A stretch of DNA of 54,130 nucleotides from an uncultured Lachnospiraceae bacterium (GTDB taxonomy: Bacteria > Bacillota > Clostridia > Lachnospirales > Lachnospiraceae): positions 1 through 54,130 of the forward strand of contig CAJTJY010000024.1 of NCBI GenBank assembly GCA_910576975.1, read 5' to 3'. The notes beneath the pieces were generated by a model that had not been told where the DNA came from, did not search any database, and saw only the letters and a list, made by a program, of their open reading frames with translations. This document shows, one piece after another, positions 1 to 8,249 of the stretch (the first letter of the stretch is position 1; every line of letters starts with the position of its first letter). The position numbers and the translations under genes are program-made.

Positions 1-143
1 ATCTAAGCGTGAAGCCCCCCTCGAGACGAGATGTCCCACTCGAGAGAGGTAAGACCCCTTGTGGAGCACGAGGTGGATAGGGCAGGGGTGGAAGTGCAGC
101 AATGCATGGAGCTGACTGTCACTAATCGGTCGAGGGCTTGACC
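1..143 (+). rRNA. rrl: 23S rRNA, 3' end (partial)
   Basis: The first ~143 bases read as the conserved 3' terminal domain of bacterial 23S rRNA, including the stretch around ACTAATCGGTCGAGGGCTTG that closes the molecule. The gene enters from outside the window. No 5S rRNA sequence follows in the next 115 bases; instead there is an AT-rich spacer with a 10-bp hairpin (215-224 paired with 233-242) and then a tRNA. The exact mature end is approximate. Confidence 0.93.
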
Positions 144-259
144 TTGGCGGGATCGTCTGTGTGAACTTTTGAAGGCATGGGAGATAGTTAGAAATATGCT
201 AATAGTATTATGGGATTCCACATATGATATAGTATGTGGAATGAATTATATAGATTTGT

Positions 260-330
260 AGGGGAATCATACAGCGGCAGTATTGCGGTCTCCAAAACCG
301 TTCACGGGGGTTCGAATCCCTCTTCCCCTG
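260..330 (+). tRNA. tRNA-Trp (anticodon CCA)
   Basis: A cloverleaf folds by eye: acceptor stem 260-266 with 323-329, discriminator G at 330, anticodon stem GCGGT/ACCGT around the loop CTCCAAA (anticodon CCA), and a T arm containing GGTTCGAATCC. The D stem is ATAC/GTAT with a short 7-nt loop AGCGGCA, giving only 71 nt, so position 10 is A rather than the usual G. The 3' CCA is not encoded (TTT follows). It sits about 115 bp after the 23S gene and is probably co-transcribed with the rRNA operon. Confidence 0.85.
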
Positions 331-391
331 TTTTAATAAGTCCTGAAGACCTGAAATTAACTGGTTTTTAGGACTTTTATTGGGTGTGCAG

Positions 392-423
392 CCACTTTTG
401 TGTTAACACAAAAGTGGTTGTTT
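392..423 (+). terminator. Intrinsic terminator of the rRNA/tRNA unit
   Basis: A perfect self-complementary sequence at 392-417 (arms CCACTTTTGTG and CACAAAAGTGG around TTAA) is followed by TTGTTT. A weaker AAGTCCT...AGGACTT pair lies just upstream. The position after the tRNA fits termination of the rRNA operon. Confidence 0.7.
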
Positions 424-542
424 CAGGGTTAACTATTATGATACGGCATATTTTGCTGTTTACATAGAGCTTATCTCAATTCCTGCGAGAGCAGATCATT
501 TATAAATCGAACGATGATTATATTAAGGAGATGAAACAATTG

Positions 543-1898
543 ATGGCAGCACAGATTTTAGCAGTAACAATATTTATTGTTATGTTTGTACTTATTGTGT
601 TAGACAAGATTGAGAGACATTATGTTACATTAGGATGCGGCTTATTGACGATTGTGGGAGTATTTGGAATTGTAATGAAAGATATGGAAGCAATTGTTGA
701 AACCTTGAATTTTAAAAGTATTGCTACATTAGGATTTTGGTATGCCGCAGAAAGTGCAGAGGAGAGTACGGCAGGAATTAACTGGGCAACTATTATTTTT
801 ATTGCTGGCATGATGATCATGGTGGAGGGTATGGCAAAGGCAGGATTTTTCCGATGGCTGTGTATGCTTCTTGCAAAGTTAGTACATTATAAGACCATTC
901 CACTGTTTATTGCATTTATGATTATGTCCGCTGGGCTTGCAATGTTTATTGACAGTATTACAGTGATTCTGTTTTTGGTAGCAGTGACAATTGAATTGGC
1001 GAAGCTCCTAAAATTTAATCCGATTCCTATGATTTTATCAGAGATATTTTGTGCCAATTTAGGCGGTTCAGCAACTATGTGCGGAGATCCGCCCAATATT
1101 ATCATCGGTACGTCTTTGGGATATTCGTTTGGCGATTTTATTACAAATACAGGAATCATGGCCGGACTCAGCTTGATTCTTGTGATTATTTATTTCTTTT
1201 TTGTATTCCGAAAAGAATTGACGGTGCAGAATGGTGAGACCGTAGATATATCTGCGATACCAAGCCCCAAAGAGGCCATCTTGAATAAGAAAGAATTTGC
1301 AATCAGCAGCGTGATATTTGCATGTGCAGTAGTTTTGCTGGTAACACATGAACAGACGAGGCTTACAGTGGCGTTTATTGGGACTTTTATAGCGGTTGTC
1401 ACTCTGCTGACGTCAGGAAAATATGCAATTGAGCTTCTGAAAAAGGTTGATTATAAAACGCTTTTGTTCTTTATCGGTCTTTTTATGGTTGTAGGTGGAT
1501 TGGAACAAACTAGTATCCTGGAGATGATTGCAGGATTTATCGGTGAGATAAGCGGAAACAATCTTTACCTCATGGTGGCGATTATCATCTGGTTATCTGC
1601 TGTGGCAAGCGCACTGGTTGATAATATTCCATTTGCAGCGACGATGGTTCCTGTTATTAAGAGCCTTGCCGCAGTGCAGGGAGTGGATCTTTCTATACTT
1701 ACCTGGGCGCTTTCTATGGGAACTGATATCGGAGGCAGCGCAACGCCTATTGGCGCTTCCGCCAACGTAGTGGGAATATCTGTTGCGGCAAAGAACGGTC
1801 ATTTGATCGGATGGGGGAAGTATTGTAAAGCAGCGGTTCCGGCGACAGTTATTGTAGTCCTGGTATCCATGTTATTTATTTTTGCAAGGTATTGTTAA
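543..1898 (+). CDS. ArsB/NhaD-superfamily ion permease (SLC13/citrate-transporter type)
   Basis: A polytopic membrane protein of about 451 residues with 10-12 hydrophobic segments. It has the ion-transporter superfamily signature: a helix break with CGDPPNIIIG near residues 180-190 and a matching GGSATPIGASANV near the C-terminus, seen in NhaD Na+/H+ antiporters, ArsB and related anion transporters. The substrate cannot be read from sequence. An ATG at 531 directly abuts the AAGGAG at 525-530, which is too close for initiation; TTG 540 or ATG 543 (spacing 9 or 12) are better, and I chose 543. The next gene begins 18 bp after the stop, so the two are probably one transcript ending at the hairpin at 2525. 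Confidence 0.8.
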   Translation: MAAQILAVTIFIVMFVLIVLDKIERHYVTLGCGLLTIVGVFGIVMKDMEAIVETLNFKSIATLGFWYAAESAEESTAGINWATIIFIAGMMIMVEGMAKAGFFRWLCMLLAKLVHYKTIPLFIAFMIMSAGLAMFIDSITVILFLVAVTIELAKLLKFNPIPMILSEIFCANLGGSATMCGDPPNIIIGTSLGYSFGDFITNTGIMAGLSLILVIIYFFFVFRKELTVQNGETVDISAIPSPKEAILNKKEFAISSVIFACAVVLLVTHEQTRLTVAFIGTFIAVVTLLTSGKYAIELLKKVDYKTLLFFIGLFMVVGGLEQTSILEMIAGFIGEISGNNLYLMVAIIIWLSAVASALVDNIPFAATMVPVIKSLAAVQGVDLSILTWALSMGTDIGGSATPIGASANVVGISVAAKNGHLIGWGKYCKAAVPATVIVVLVSMLFIFARYC

Positions 1899-1916
1899 GA
1901 AGAATGGAGGTATAAT

Positions 1917-2519
1917 GTGAGCAAACAGACAATTATCACAGTAAGCCGGGAATTTGGCAGCGCAGGGCATGAAATTGCAGAAAAGATCGCTGCCGACTTA
2001 GGTCTCAAGTTTTATGACAGAGGAATGCTTGATGAGATTGCTGATGAAATGAATGTCAAAGTAGAATTTCTTGAGAAATATGACGAAAAGCCCAGAAACA
2101 TTATGTTGTCAAGAAAAATCGGTAAATATTCCAATTCTATGGAGGAAATTCTTGCTGAGACCCAGTTTGAATATATCCAAAAGAAAGCGGAAAAGGGAGA
2201 TTCTTTTGTGATTGTAGGACGCTGTTCGGAAAGCGTGTTACGGGATATGGACGGATTAATTTCTATCTTTATCAATGGCGATCGGGAATGTAAAATAAAG
2301 CGTGTTATGGAAAAATATGCTTTGAGTCGTGCAGAGGCCGTGAGAAAGATGGAGCGGCATGATTATAAAAGAAAGAAATATCACAATCGCCATTCCGATC
2401 ATAAATGGGGAGATTCCAGGTATTATGATTTATGCATCAACAGCAGTCCGCTTGGGATTTCTGGCACGGTGCGAGTGCTTGAAGATTATATTGAGGCGAG
2501 AATGGATCAAAATAAATAA
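1917..2519 (+). CDS. Cytidylate-kinase-like family protein
   Basis: A 200-residue P-loop protein. The N-terminus reads ISREFGSAGHEIAEKIA-like (TVSREFGSAGHEIA at residues 8-21), the atypical Walker A of the cytidylate-kinase-like family common in Clostridia, followed by a YDRGML segment and a C-terminal basic region. These proteins are predicted to bind and phosphorylate nucleotides, but the true substrate is not established. Start is GTG 1917 with GGAGG at 1906-1910; an overlapping ATG at 1915 in another frame runs straight into TGA. It lies 18 bp after the permease gene; a functional link is not evident. Confidence 0.8.
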   Translation: MSKQTIITVSREFGSAGHEIAEKIAADLGLKFYDRGMLDEIADEMNVKVEFLEKYDEKPRNIMLSRKIGKYSNSMEEILAETQFEYIQKKAEKGDSFVIVGRCSESVLRDMDGLISIFINGDRECKIKRVMEKYALSRAEAVRKMERHDYKRKKYHNRHSDHKWGDSRYYDLCINSSPLGISGTVRVLEDYIEARMDQNK

Positions 2520-2524
2520 ATGCG

Positions 2525-2572
2525 AAGGCTGCTTTCTGGCTTGGATGATGGTCAGAAAGCAGCCTTTTCGTA
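2525..2572 (+). terminator. Strong intrinsic terminator
   Basis: A perfect 14-bp stem (2525-2538 with 2553-2566, AAGGCTGCTTTCTG and its complement) with a 14-nt loop is followed by TTCGTATATTCTTTTG. It ends the 543-2519 operon and lies just upstream of the oppositely oriented 2595 gene, so it may work in both directions. Confidence 0.85.
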
Positions 2573-2594
2573 TATTCTTTTGTTTTAATAGTAA

Positions 2595-3671
2595 TTAAGC
2601 TGTCTGGAACTTTTTATTTACAGAATCCATAAGGTTTCTAAGAAAGGAAAGGAATGGGTCAAATATCCGGTCAAACAGCCATGTAAAAACGGAAGCAAAA
2701 ATATTGTGTGAGATTCGGAGCAAGACTGCGCCTGACAGACCAAATACGGGAACTGCGATAGCAAGGGAGCTGAAAGCGTTGTATGCTGTCTGCCAACCGT
2801 AGCTTGCAGATAAACCTGTGCCGATGCCCCCAAGGATTCCCAGATAGGAGACAGAGCCCTCTGGTAACAGAAAATAAGCCGCTAAGAAAAGGAGGCTTCC
2901 CAGTATGGTTCCAGGAACACGGAACTTTATGCGGTCTGACATGTCATTTCGAAAAGGCGCGCATACGGACATGGCGGCGATGCCTATCCACATAGGCTTT
3001 GGAATGTCTAATAACGAGGCAATCAGCATCAAGCTGGAAATGGTAAGCGTCAATCGCAGTTGCCACTTTGTTCGGGCAGAAGATAAATCAAATTCTTGAA
3101 AAAGGTTTTTAAAGCTGCGTTTGTAAGTGGTTCGCCTGTGATTGCGGTAAAAGACGATGGCTGTTAGAATTGCGCCGCCAAAAAGGCCAAGGAGGCGCTT
3201 GTGATATGTTTCGCCACTGACGTCATATCCCTGAAGCAGCAGATAGGAAAGTACCAGGGTGGAATGATTGCACATTATGACATTATGGCAACCAAGCAGC
3301 ATCAGAAGCATGAGACAGACAAGATTTACGCAAAATGCCCATCCTGCTGGAAGAATGTTAGACAATTTTGGTCCGGCTGCCAATAGTGCGAACACAAGAA
3401 AAATATTGCAAGTGCCATGAGATGTGCGGATCCCAAAGTCAGCGAAACGAAAGACCATGATGCTTAGGAGCACTGCAAGTCCTGCAGAGCTGTTTTCTGC
3501 GCCGAACAAGGCACAGAATAACGCAATAAATAGCGTACAGAATGTTATGTTCAGAAAAATTTTGAATAAATAAATACAAGTGTGCTTCCATCTGTCTTTT
3601 GGATGTTTAAAGCTGGAGATATAAGATTTTGATCCAGCCTGATTCAGTTGAAGTTCTTGATAAAAAGTCAT
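2595..3671 (-). CDS. FUSC-family inner membrane protein (aromatic-acid-exporter-like)
   Basis: A 358-residue protein with two blocks of hydrophobic helices (about residues 35-180 and 205-315), separated by a short basic cytosolic stretch rich in R/K (about 175-200). The second block starts with a TKWQLRLTL...PKPMWIGIAAMSV pattern typical of FUSC/YccS-type proteins, which are linked to export of aromatic or fusaric acids. The start codon overlaps the marR stop by 4 bp (ATGA), so the two genes are translationally coupled and the MarR protein very likely controls this exporter. Substrate is unknown. Confidence 0.7.
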   Translation of the reverse strand: MTFYQELQLNQAGSKSYISSFKHPKDRWKHTCIYLFKIFLNITFCTLFIALFCALFGAENSSAGLAVLLSIMVFRFADFGIRTSHGTCNIFLVFALLAAGPKLSNILPAGWAFCVNLVCLMLLMLLGCHNVIMCNHSTLVLSYLLLQGYDVSGETYHKRLLGLFGGAILTAIVFYRNHRRTTYKRSFKNLFQEFDLSSARTKWQLRLTLTISSLMLIASLLDIPKPMWIGIAAMSVCAPFRNDMSDRIKFRVPGTILGSLLFLAAYFLLPEGSVSYLGILGGIGTGLSASYGWQTAYNAFSSLAIAVPVFGLSGAVLLRISHNIFASVFTWLFDRIFDPFLSFLRNLMDSVNKKFQTA

Positions 3672-4111
3672 TTGCGTTCCTCCTTGTTTTGTATCATGCG
3701 ATTTGCTTCCTTGATTTGCAGCAGCAGGGATTGAAAACGTTGTTCTCCGAGCGTTCGCCGAAGCTTGTAAATTGGTTCCAAATAATGTTGGTATGTCTGT
3801 TGTAGTTCCTGATTGCCCTGAGTTGTGACGTGAAGAATGTAACTTCGCTTATCTTTTTGATTATATTCCTTTTGAAGGAATTCTTTGCTTTCCAGACTTT
3901 CAATCAGGCGGCTCACGGCAGATTTGTGCAAACCTGTAAGCATAGATAGCTCCAGAGGCGTCAGCGGTGCGTCAGCAAGTATGATGCGGGAAAGTAGATC
4001 TACCTCTTGAGGCGAGATGGAGCCCTTTCTTTTTCCTCTGATATGAAGGCTTGAAAAAAGCCTTATTTCCTGCATTTTTTCCATCATGTCAATCCAATTA
4101 AAATTTTCCAT
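3668..4111 (-). CDS. MarR-family transcriptional regulator
   Basis: A 147-residue winged-helix protein. Residues about 45-110 match the MarR DNA-binding domain: a helix-turn-helix around LTPLELSMLTGLHKSAVSRL, then a wing with the typical D-K-R-S-Y pattern. ATG 4111 has AAGGA about 9 bases upstream. It is first in an operon with the FUSC transporter and has a well-formed promoter with an inverted repeat over the -10 box, so autorepression relieved by a small aromatic or toxic ligand is the likely mode. The ligand is not inferable. Confidence 0.85.
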   Translation of the reverse strand: MENFNWIDMMEKMQEIRLFSSLHIRGKRKGSISPQEVDLLSRIILADAPLTPLELSMLTGLHKSAVSRLIESLESKEFLQKEYNQKDKRSYILHVTTQGNQELQQTYQHYLEPIYKLRRTLGEQRFQSLLLQIKEANRMIQNKEERK

Positions 4112-4126
4112 TATTATGTTTCCTTA

Positions 4127-4159
4127 ATAGTTATTATTGTGAACTATATTCTATGTCAA
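4127..4159 (-). promoter_or_regulatory. marR promoter with overlapping operator palindrome
   Basis: On the minus strand, TTGACA (4154-4159), a 17-bp spacer and TAATAA (4131-4136) form a sigma-A-type promoter. An inverted repeat ATAGTT-N9-AACTAT (4127-4147) covers the -10 box and part of the spacer, the expected place for a MarR-family repressor site. Binding is inferred from geometry only. Confidence 0.6.
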
Positions 4160-4239
4160 AAAACTTCAATTGTCAAGTATAAGAAATTATTTTTGAAAAA
4201 CAGGAGAGTCCAGTCCATACGGCTTAAAAATGACATCTA

Positions 4240-4268
4240 TTGACATTAGATTACGGCAAGGGTAAAAT
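4240..4268 (+). promoter_or_regulatory. Sigma-A promoter of the 4312 gene
   Basis: TTGACA (4240-4245), 17-bp spacer, TAAAAT (4263-4268). The hexamer spacing is ideal. The upstream in-frame TTG at 4240 lies inside this -35 box, which supports placing the downstream gene's start at 4312. Confidence 0.65.
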
Positions 4269-4311
4269 AAAGAAGAAATGTTTGAAATCGGTCGAACCGG
4301 AGGAGAATAAA

Positions 4312-5160
4312 ATGAAGAAATGTCTGTCCATATGCTGCCTTATGATATTTTTGATGCTGCTGGTCAACCTGGCGCAATGGGATAATAATGGAAATGAGGA
4401 TATGCGGCAGGAGCAGGCACAGCAGCAGGCAACCATAAAGCGTCAGACGGTATATCTTGGCTCAGACGGTTATCTGGATCAGTTGTTGTCCGAAGAGGAT
4501 AAAAAGATGCTGATTGATGCTTTCAGCATTCAAGAGGAGGAGGTTCACTCATTTCTTCAGGGACCACGCTCATGGGAGGAGGGCAGACCTTGGTCTGGGG
4601 AATGGTGCACCTTTTTGGTAAATGGGAATTCCTTTGGAGGTTTTGGGTGTGGATTGTGCTGCATGGCAAATATTTACAATACGATGTCGCCCTATGAAGT
4701 TTCTCCCTGGGATATGTGCGAGTTTGCCATGAGCGTTTCCGATTATGCGCCCAATGCGCAGATGGGCGCCATTGACTGGAAGGAAATGAATAATGTGCTC
4801 CGTTCCTGCGGCATGACTTGTAATCTGTATCGCAAACCCAAAACATATCGGGAGTTTCAAAAACAGATGGAGTGGATGGAGACAGCCATTGTCCTCATAA
4901 GCAGTAAAGAGGATGATGCTTATTGGCAAGATACGCCGGGGCATTATGTAAATATCTGGTTATACCAGGAGGAGGACGACACAGTATTTTTGGCTGAGCC
5001 TGGTAGCCCGGAGAACAACCGGCAGAGAATACCGTTGCGGTATGTGTATGATGCGTTAAAGACGATAAGCAAATATCAGTATCTTGCGGTAGAAGAATAT
5101 CAAGAGCAAAATAATCAGTGGAAAGCCGACGGAATCGACGAATTGTGGAACGCACCTTGA
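4312..5160 (+). CDS. Secreted C39-like (papain-fold) protein
   Basis: A 282-residue protein with an N-terminal signal or anchor segment (MKKCLSICCLMIFLMLLV). The central region carries GFGCGLCCMANIYNT (a Cys in the position of a cysteine-protease nucleophile) and, about 110 residues later, GHYVNIW (His), then an acidic turn, as in peptidase C39-like proteins. It may be a secreted cysteine peptidase or an inactive relative; the substrate is unknown. GGAGGAG at 4300-4306 precedes ATG 4312. It has its own promoter and is monocistronic; the ilvH promoter follows about 115 bp after the stop. Confidence 0.6.
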   Translation: MKKCLSICCLMIFLMLLVNLAQWDNNGNEDMRQEQAQQQATIKRQTVYLGSDGYLDQLLSEEDKKMLIDAFSIQEEEVHSFLQGPRSWEEGRPWSGEWCTFLVNGNSFGGFGCGLCCMANIYNTMSPYEVSPWDMCEFAMSVSDYAPNAQMGAIDWKEMNNVLRSCGMTCNLYRKPKTYREFQKQMEWMETAIVLISSKEDDAYWQDTPGHYVNIWLYQEEDDTVFLAEPGSPENNRQRIPLRYVYDALKTISKYQYLAVEEYQEQNNQWKADGIDELWNAP

Positions 5161-5276
5161 GAGAGATTGATTTTTCTAAAATATTATGTTATGGAATAAA
5201 AGTTTTGATATAACTAATAGGAATGGTTGGTAAAAATTAAAAGTATGGGTTCTATGAAAACAACCTTGGGAAACTA

Positions 5277-5304
5277 TTGACAAACCAGGGTTTTATGCTA
5301 AACT
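5277..5304 (+). promoter_or_regulatory. ilvH-ilvC promoter
   Basis: TTGACA (5277-5282), 16-bp spacer, TGC-TAAACT with -10 at 5299-5304 (extended -10 TG). It lies about 70 bp upstream of the ilvH start. No T-box or leucine-rich leader peptide is visible in the short leader. Confidence 0.6.
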
Positions 5305-5373
5305 AGTTATTGATCACGGATAGATAGTTATCATGTAAAGATAGAAAGCGGGTAGAAAAGGCAGGTTTTGCAT

Positions 5374-5874
5374 ATGGAAAGACAGGCGTTATCGATTTTG
5401 GTTGAAAATACTCCGAATGTGCTCAGCCACGTTTCAGGTCTGTTCAGCCGCAGAGGATATAATATTGACAGCATATCAGCGGGAGTGACGGCGGATTCAA
5501 GATTTACAAGGATTACCATCGTTTCCAGCGGTGACCAACTGATTTTAGAACAGATTGAGAAGCAGCTTGCAAAATTGGAAGACGTGGTAGACATTAAGAA
5601 GCTGGAAAACGGGAGTTCTGTATGTAGAGAGCTGATACTGATTAAGATTCGAGTAAAGAATACAGAGCGTCAGGCTGTAATCTCTCTGGCAGAGATCTTT
5701 AAGACGAAGATCGTGGACGTTACCAACGATTCTATGATGATTGAGTTGATTGGGAGCCAGAGCAAGCTGGATGCATTTTTGGAATTACTGGAAGGATATG
5801 AGATATTGGAGCTTGCAAGGACGGGAATTACGGGTTTGACCAGAGGATCGTCTGACGTCAAAATGTTTGATTAG
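5374..5874 (+). CDS. ilvH: Acetolactate synthase small (regulatory) subunit
   Basis: A 166-residue protein matching the regulatory subunit of acetohydroxyacid synthase, which activates the catalytic subunit and gives valine feedback inhibition in branched-chain amino acid synthesis. The N-terminal ACT domain (residues about 3-77) has the typical VENTPNVLSHVSGLFSRRGYNIDSI-type start and a C-terminal ACT-like half follows. ATG 5374 has AGG 8 bases upstream; an in-frame TTG lies two codons earlier. The catalytic subunit gene (ilvB) is not adjacent, which is unusual, so the enzyme must be completed by a gene elsewhere. ilvC follows after 111 bp. Confidence 0.93.
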   Translation: MERQALSILVENTPNVLSHVSGLFSRRGYNIDSISAGVTADSRFTRITIVSSGDQLILEQIEKQLAKLEDVVDIKKLENGSSVCRELILIKIRVKNTERQAVISLAEIFKTKIVDVTNDSMMIELIGSQSKLDAFLELLEGYEILELARTGITGLTRGSSDVKMFD

Positions 5875-5985
5875 AGGGCAGGAAGCATTATGGGATCATG
5901 TTTGGAGTCTTTCATGTTCCCATTGATCTGATAGTTTCATTTGAAGTTGTCAGAGGATTCATAAATATTCTAGGAGGATAAAGAA

Positions 5986-7005
5986 ATGGCAAAAATATTT
6001 TATCAGGAAGATTGTAATCTTTCTTTATTAGAAGGAAAAACAATTGCAATTATCGGCTATGGCAGTCAAGGACATGCTCATGCATTAAATTTAAAGGATT
6101 CTGGATGTCATGTGATTATTGGGCTTTACGAGGGCAGCAAGTCCTGGGCGAAAGCAGAAGCGCAGGGGTTTGAAGTGCTTACCGCAGACGAGGCGGCAAA
6201 AAAAGCAGATATTATCATGATCCTCATCAATGATGAGCTTCAGGCAGATATGTATAAGAAGGACATTGAGCCAAATCTGGAAGCAGGTAATATGCTGATG
6301 TTTGCGCATGGCTTTAATATTCATTTTGGAGCAATTGTTCCGCCGAAAGATGTTGATGTAACCATGATTGCGCCAAAAGGGCCTGGGCATACGGTTCGAA
6401 GCGAGTATCAGGCTGGCAAGGGAGTTCCCTGCCTGGTTGCAGTGGAACAGGACGCTACTGGAAAAGCACAGGACGTGGCGCTTGCGTATGCATTGGGAAT
6501 CGGAGGAGCAAGAGCGGGCGTTCTTGAGACAACGTTCCGCACGGAGACAGAGACAGACTTGTTCGGTGAGCAGGCGGTCCTTTGCGGAGGCGTGTGCGCA
6601 TTGATGCAGGCAGGTTTTGAGACCTTGACAGAGGCGGGCTATGATGCAAGGAATGCGTATTTTGAATGCATTCATGAGATGAAGCTTATCGTGGATTTGA
6701 TTTACCAATCCGGTTTTGAAGGAATGAGATATTCCATCTCTAATACGGCGGAATACGGCGATTACATCACAGGGCCGAAGATTATTACGGAAGATACGAA
6801 GAAAGCCATGAAGAAAATCTTATCAGATATTCAGGATGGAACTTTTGCAAAAGATTTCTTACTGGATATGTCACCAGCAGGACGTCAGGTTCACTTTAAA
6901 GCTATGAGAAAATTGGCGGCAGAGCATCCGGCAGAAGAGGTGGGCAAGGAAGTTCGCAAGCTTTACAGTTGGAACAATGAAGAGGACAAGCTGATCAACA
7001 ATTAA
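5986..7005 (+). CDS. ilvC: Ketol-acid reductoisomerase (class I)
   Basis: A 339-residue protein, the usual class I length. It converts acetolactate or acetohydroxybutyrate to the dihydroxy acids with Mg2+ and NAD(P)H, the second shared step to valine, leucine and isoleucine. The Rossmann start is GYGSQGHAHALNLKDSG (residues 24-40); the knotted C-terminal domain has the metal-binding EQAVLCGG and ECIHE segments. AGGAGG lies about 10 bases before ATG 5986. It is probably co-transcribed with ilvH and ends at a strong terminator. Confidence 0.96.
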   Translation: MAKIFYQEDCNLSLLEGKTIAIIGYGSQGHAHALNLKDSGCHVIIGLYEGSKSWAKAEAQGFEVLTADEAAKKADIIMILINDELQADMYKKDIEPNLEAGNMLMFAHGFNIHFGAIVPPKDVDVTMIAPKGPGHTVRSEYQAGKGVPCLVAVEQDATGKAQDVALAYALGIGGARAGVLETTFRTETETDLFGEQAVLCGGVCALMQAGFETLTEAGYDARNAYFECIHEMKLIVDLIYQSGFEGMRYSISNTAEYGDYITGPKIITEDTKKAMKKILSDIQDGTFAKDFLLDMSPAGRQVHFKAMRKLAAEHPAEEVGKEVRKLYSWNNEEDKLINN

Positions 7006-7018
7006 AAAGATAGATGTT

Positions 7019-7055
7019 GCCCCAGGCAGATGATTTACTGCCTGGGGCTTTTCTT
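7019..7055 (+). terminator. ilvHC terminator
   Basis: An 11-bp GC-rich stem (7019-7029 with 7038-7048, GCCCCAGGCAG and its complement), 8-nt loop, then TTTTCTT. It is a textbook intrinsic terminator 13 bases after the ilvC stop. Confidence 0.9.
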
Positions 7056-7104
7056 ATCTTAATAGGATTAGAGTGTCAAAAGGTGATCGTCAAATCAGGA
7101 GTCA

Positions 7105-8001
7105 TCATAAAGAGGACATTTCATAAAAATCGATAAAATGTTCCAATGACTTGGAGACTTTGATATTTTTATTGTAAGCGAATCCAATTTCACGTTTGGA
7201 AATCGGAGGTTTTAAAGGAATTTCGTAAAGAGCGCCAGAGAGCAGTTCTTTTTGAACAAAATCCCGTATCACGCAGCCGATTCCAAGACTGATTTTTGAC
7301 ATTTCAATCAAAAGATCCATGTTGGAAACTTCAATAATGTCCTGAAGCAAAATATGGTTTTCCTGAAAATAATTGTCAATGTACTGCCGTGTCATATTTT
7401 CCTTGTCAAGCAACATCAGAGTGGAGTTTTGCAGGAAATGATTTCTGTCAATGCCTCTTAGACTTAGATTGTGGAGATAATCCTGGGTGGCGACGAAGAT
7501 ATCTTCAATTTCACGCAGAGAATAGAAAATGATATTTTTGAAATTTTCAGGTTTGCCAATCAATCCAATATCAAGCTTCTCATCTTCTAAAAGCCGCAGG
7601 GTATGATTCGTCGAATGGCAGGAGATGGAGATATTGATATGAGGGTATTGTTTGATAAATTCTTTTAAATAAGGGAGCAACACGTATTTGCATAAGGTAG
7701 AGCTGACGCCGATGCTGAGATTGCCGATGCCAAGAGCGATGGAGCGGCGTAACTTATCCTCGCCAATCGTCAAGGTTTCAAAAGCAGACTTTACATGCGT
7801 AAATAAAAGCTCGCCTTCCGGGGTCAAAGTCACGCCACGGGAACTGCGGGTAAAAAGTTTTACGCCGACATTCTCTTCCAGCTTTTGAATCGACTTGCTA
7901 ATGGCAGGCTGGCTGATATATAGTTCTTTGGCTGCTTTTGAGATATTTCCGGTGCTGGCAACGGCATAAAAGATTCGGTAATAGGAAAGCGTTTGGTCCA
8001 T
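7105..8001 (-). CDS. LysR-family transcriptional regulator (likely of leuCD)
   Basis: A 298-residue LTTR. The N-terminal winged HTH (residues about 1-60) reads YYRIFYAVASTGNISKAAK, then SQPAISKSIQKLEE; the rest is the periplasmic-binding-like effector domain. Start ATG 8001 has GGAG 8 bases upstream; an in-frame codon at 8022 has no ribosome binding site. It is divergent from leuC, with an ATAC-N7-GTAT box between them, so control of leucine genes (by a pathway intermediate, as for other LTTRs in such positions) is the best guess. Its true target is not proven. Confidence 0.85.
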   Translation of the reverse strand: MDQTLSYYRIFYAVASTGNISKAAKELYISQPAISKSIQKLEENVGVKLFTRSSRGVTLTPEGELLFTHVKSAFETLTIGEDKLRRSIALGIGNLSIGVSSTLCKYVLLPYLKEFIKQYPHINISISCHSTNHTLRLLEDEKLDIGLIGKPENFKNIIFYSLREIEDIFVATQDYLHNLSLRGIDRNHFLQNSTLMLLDKENMTRQYIDNYFQENHILLQDIIEVSNMDLLIEMSKISLGIGCVIRDFVQKELLSGALYEIPLKPPISKREIGFAYNKNIKVSKSLEHFIDFYEMSSL

Positions 8002-8034
8002 AAATTTTCTCCATAACTTCAAATTATAATAATC

Positions 8035-8049
8035 ATACTTAACATGTAT
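8035..8049. promoter_or_regulatory. LysR-type operator (T-N11-A box)
   Basis: The perfect dyad ATAC-N7-GTAT (8035-8038 and 8046-8049) fits the T-N11-A motif of LysR-type regulators and lies 34 bp upstream of the lysR start codon. It is an obvious autoregulatory and leuC-control candidate, though it is now separated from leuC by the inserted palindrome at 8098-8240. Confidence 0.55.
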
Positions 8050-8097
8050 TTCTATTATACTATGCGTTGTGTTAAAATAGCAAGCAGAAAGAGTCTT

Positions 8098-8240
8098 TGA
8101 GTTTCCGTATTCTGTAATTTTATCGTATCAAAAGGTTTTCATCACAAAGTAATGGAAACACTTTTTGTGCAAGATGTCTATGCTGCCAAAGGCAGCAAGA
8201 CCTTTTGATACGATAAAATTACAGAATACGGAAACTCAAG
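8098..8240. mobile_element. Palindromic MITE-like element R1
   Basis: A 143-bp non-coding element with perfect 39-nt inverted arms (8097-8135 and 8201-8239). Inside are two small hairpins: one GTTTTCAT...ATGGAAAC-like at about 8135-8159, and TGCTGCC-AAA-GGCAGCA at 8180-8197 (approximate). The 11-bp direct repeat GAAAGAGTCTT flanks it (8087-8097 and 8241-8251), as expected for a target-site duplication. It shares its internal modules with elements at about 24.2 and 46.4 kb. It has no ORF, so any movement would need a transposase encoded elsewhere. Confidence 0.75.
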
Positions 8241-8249
8241 GAAAGAGTC

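Noticed and set aside
5161..5373. A T-box or leader-peptide attenuator for ilvH
   Set aside because: No T-box sequence and no run of Leu/Val/Ile codons were found; only a plain promoter is visible.
6091..6708. A 205-codon minus-strand open frame
   Set aside because: It is the antisense of ilvC with no ribosome site or known motifs.
7070..7090. A possible fragment of the palindromic family (AGTGTCAAAAGGT)
   Set aside because: Only 13 bases match the arm junction, with no second arm or hairpin; chance cannot be excluded.
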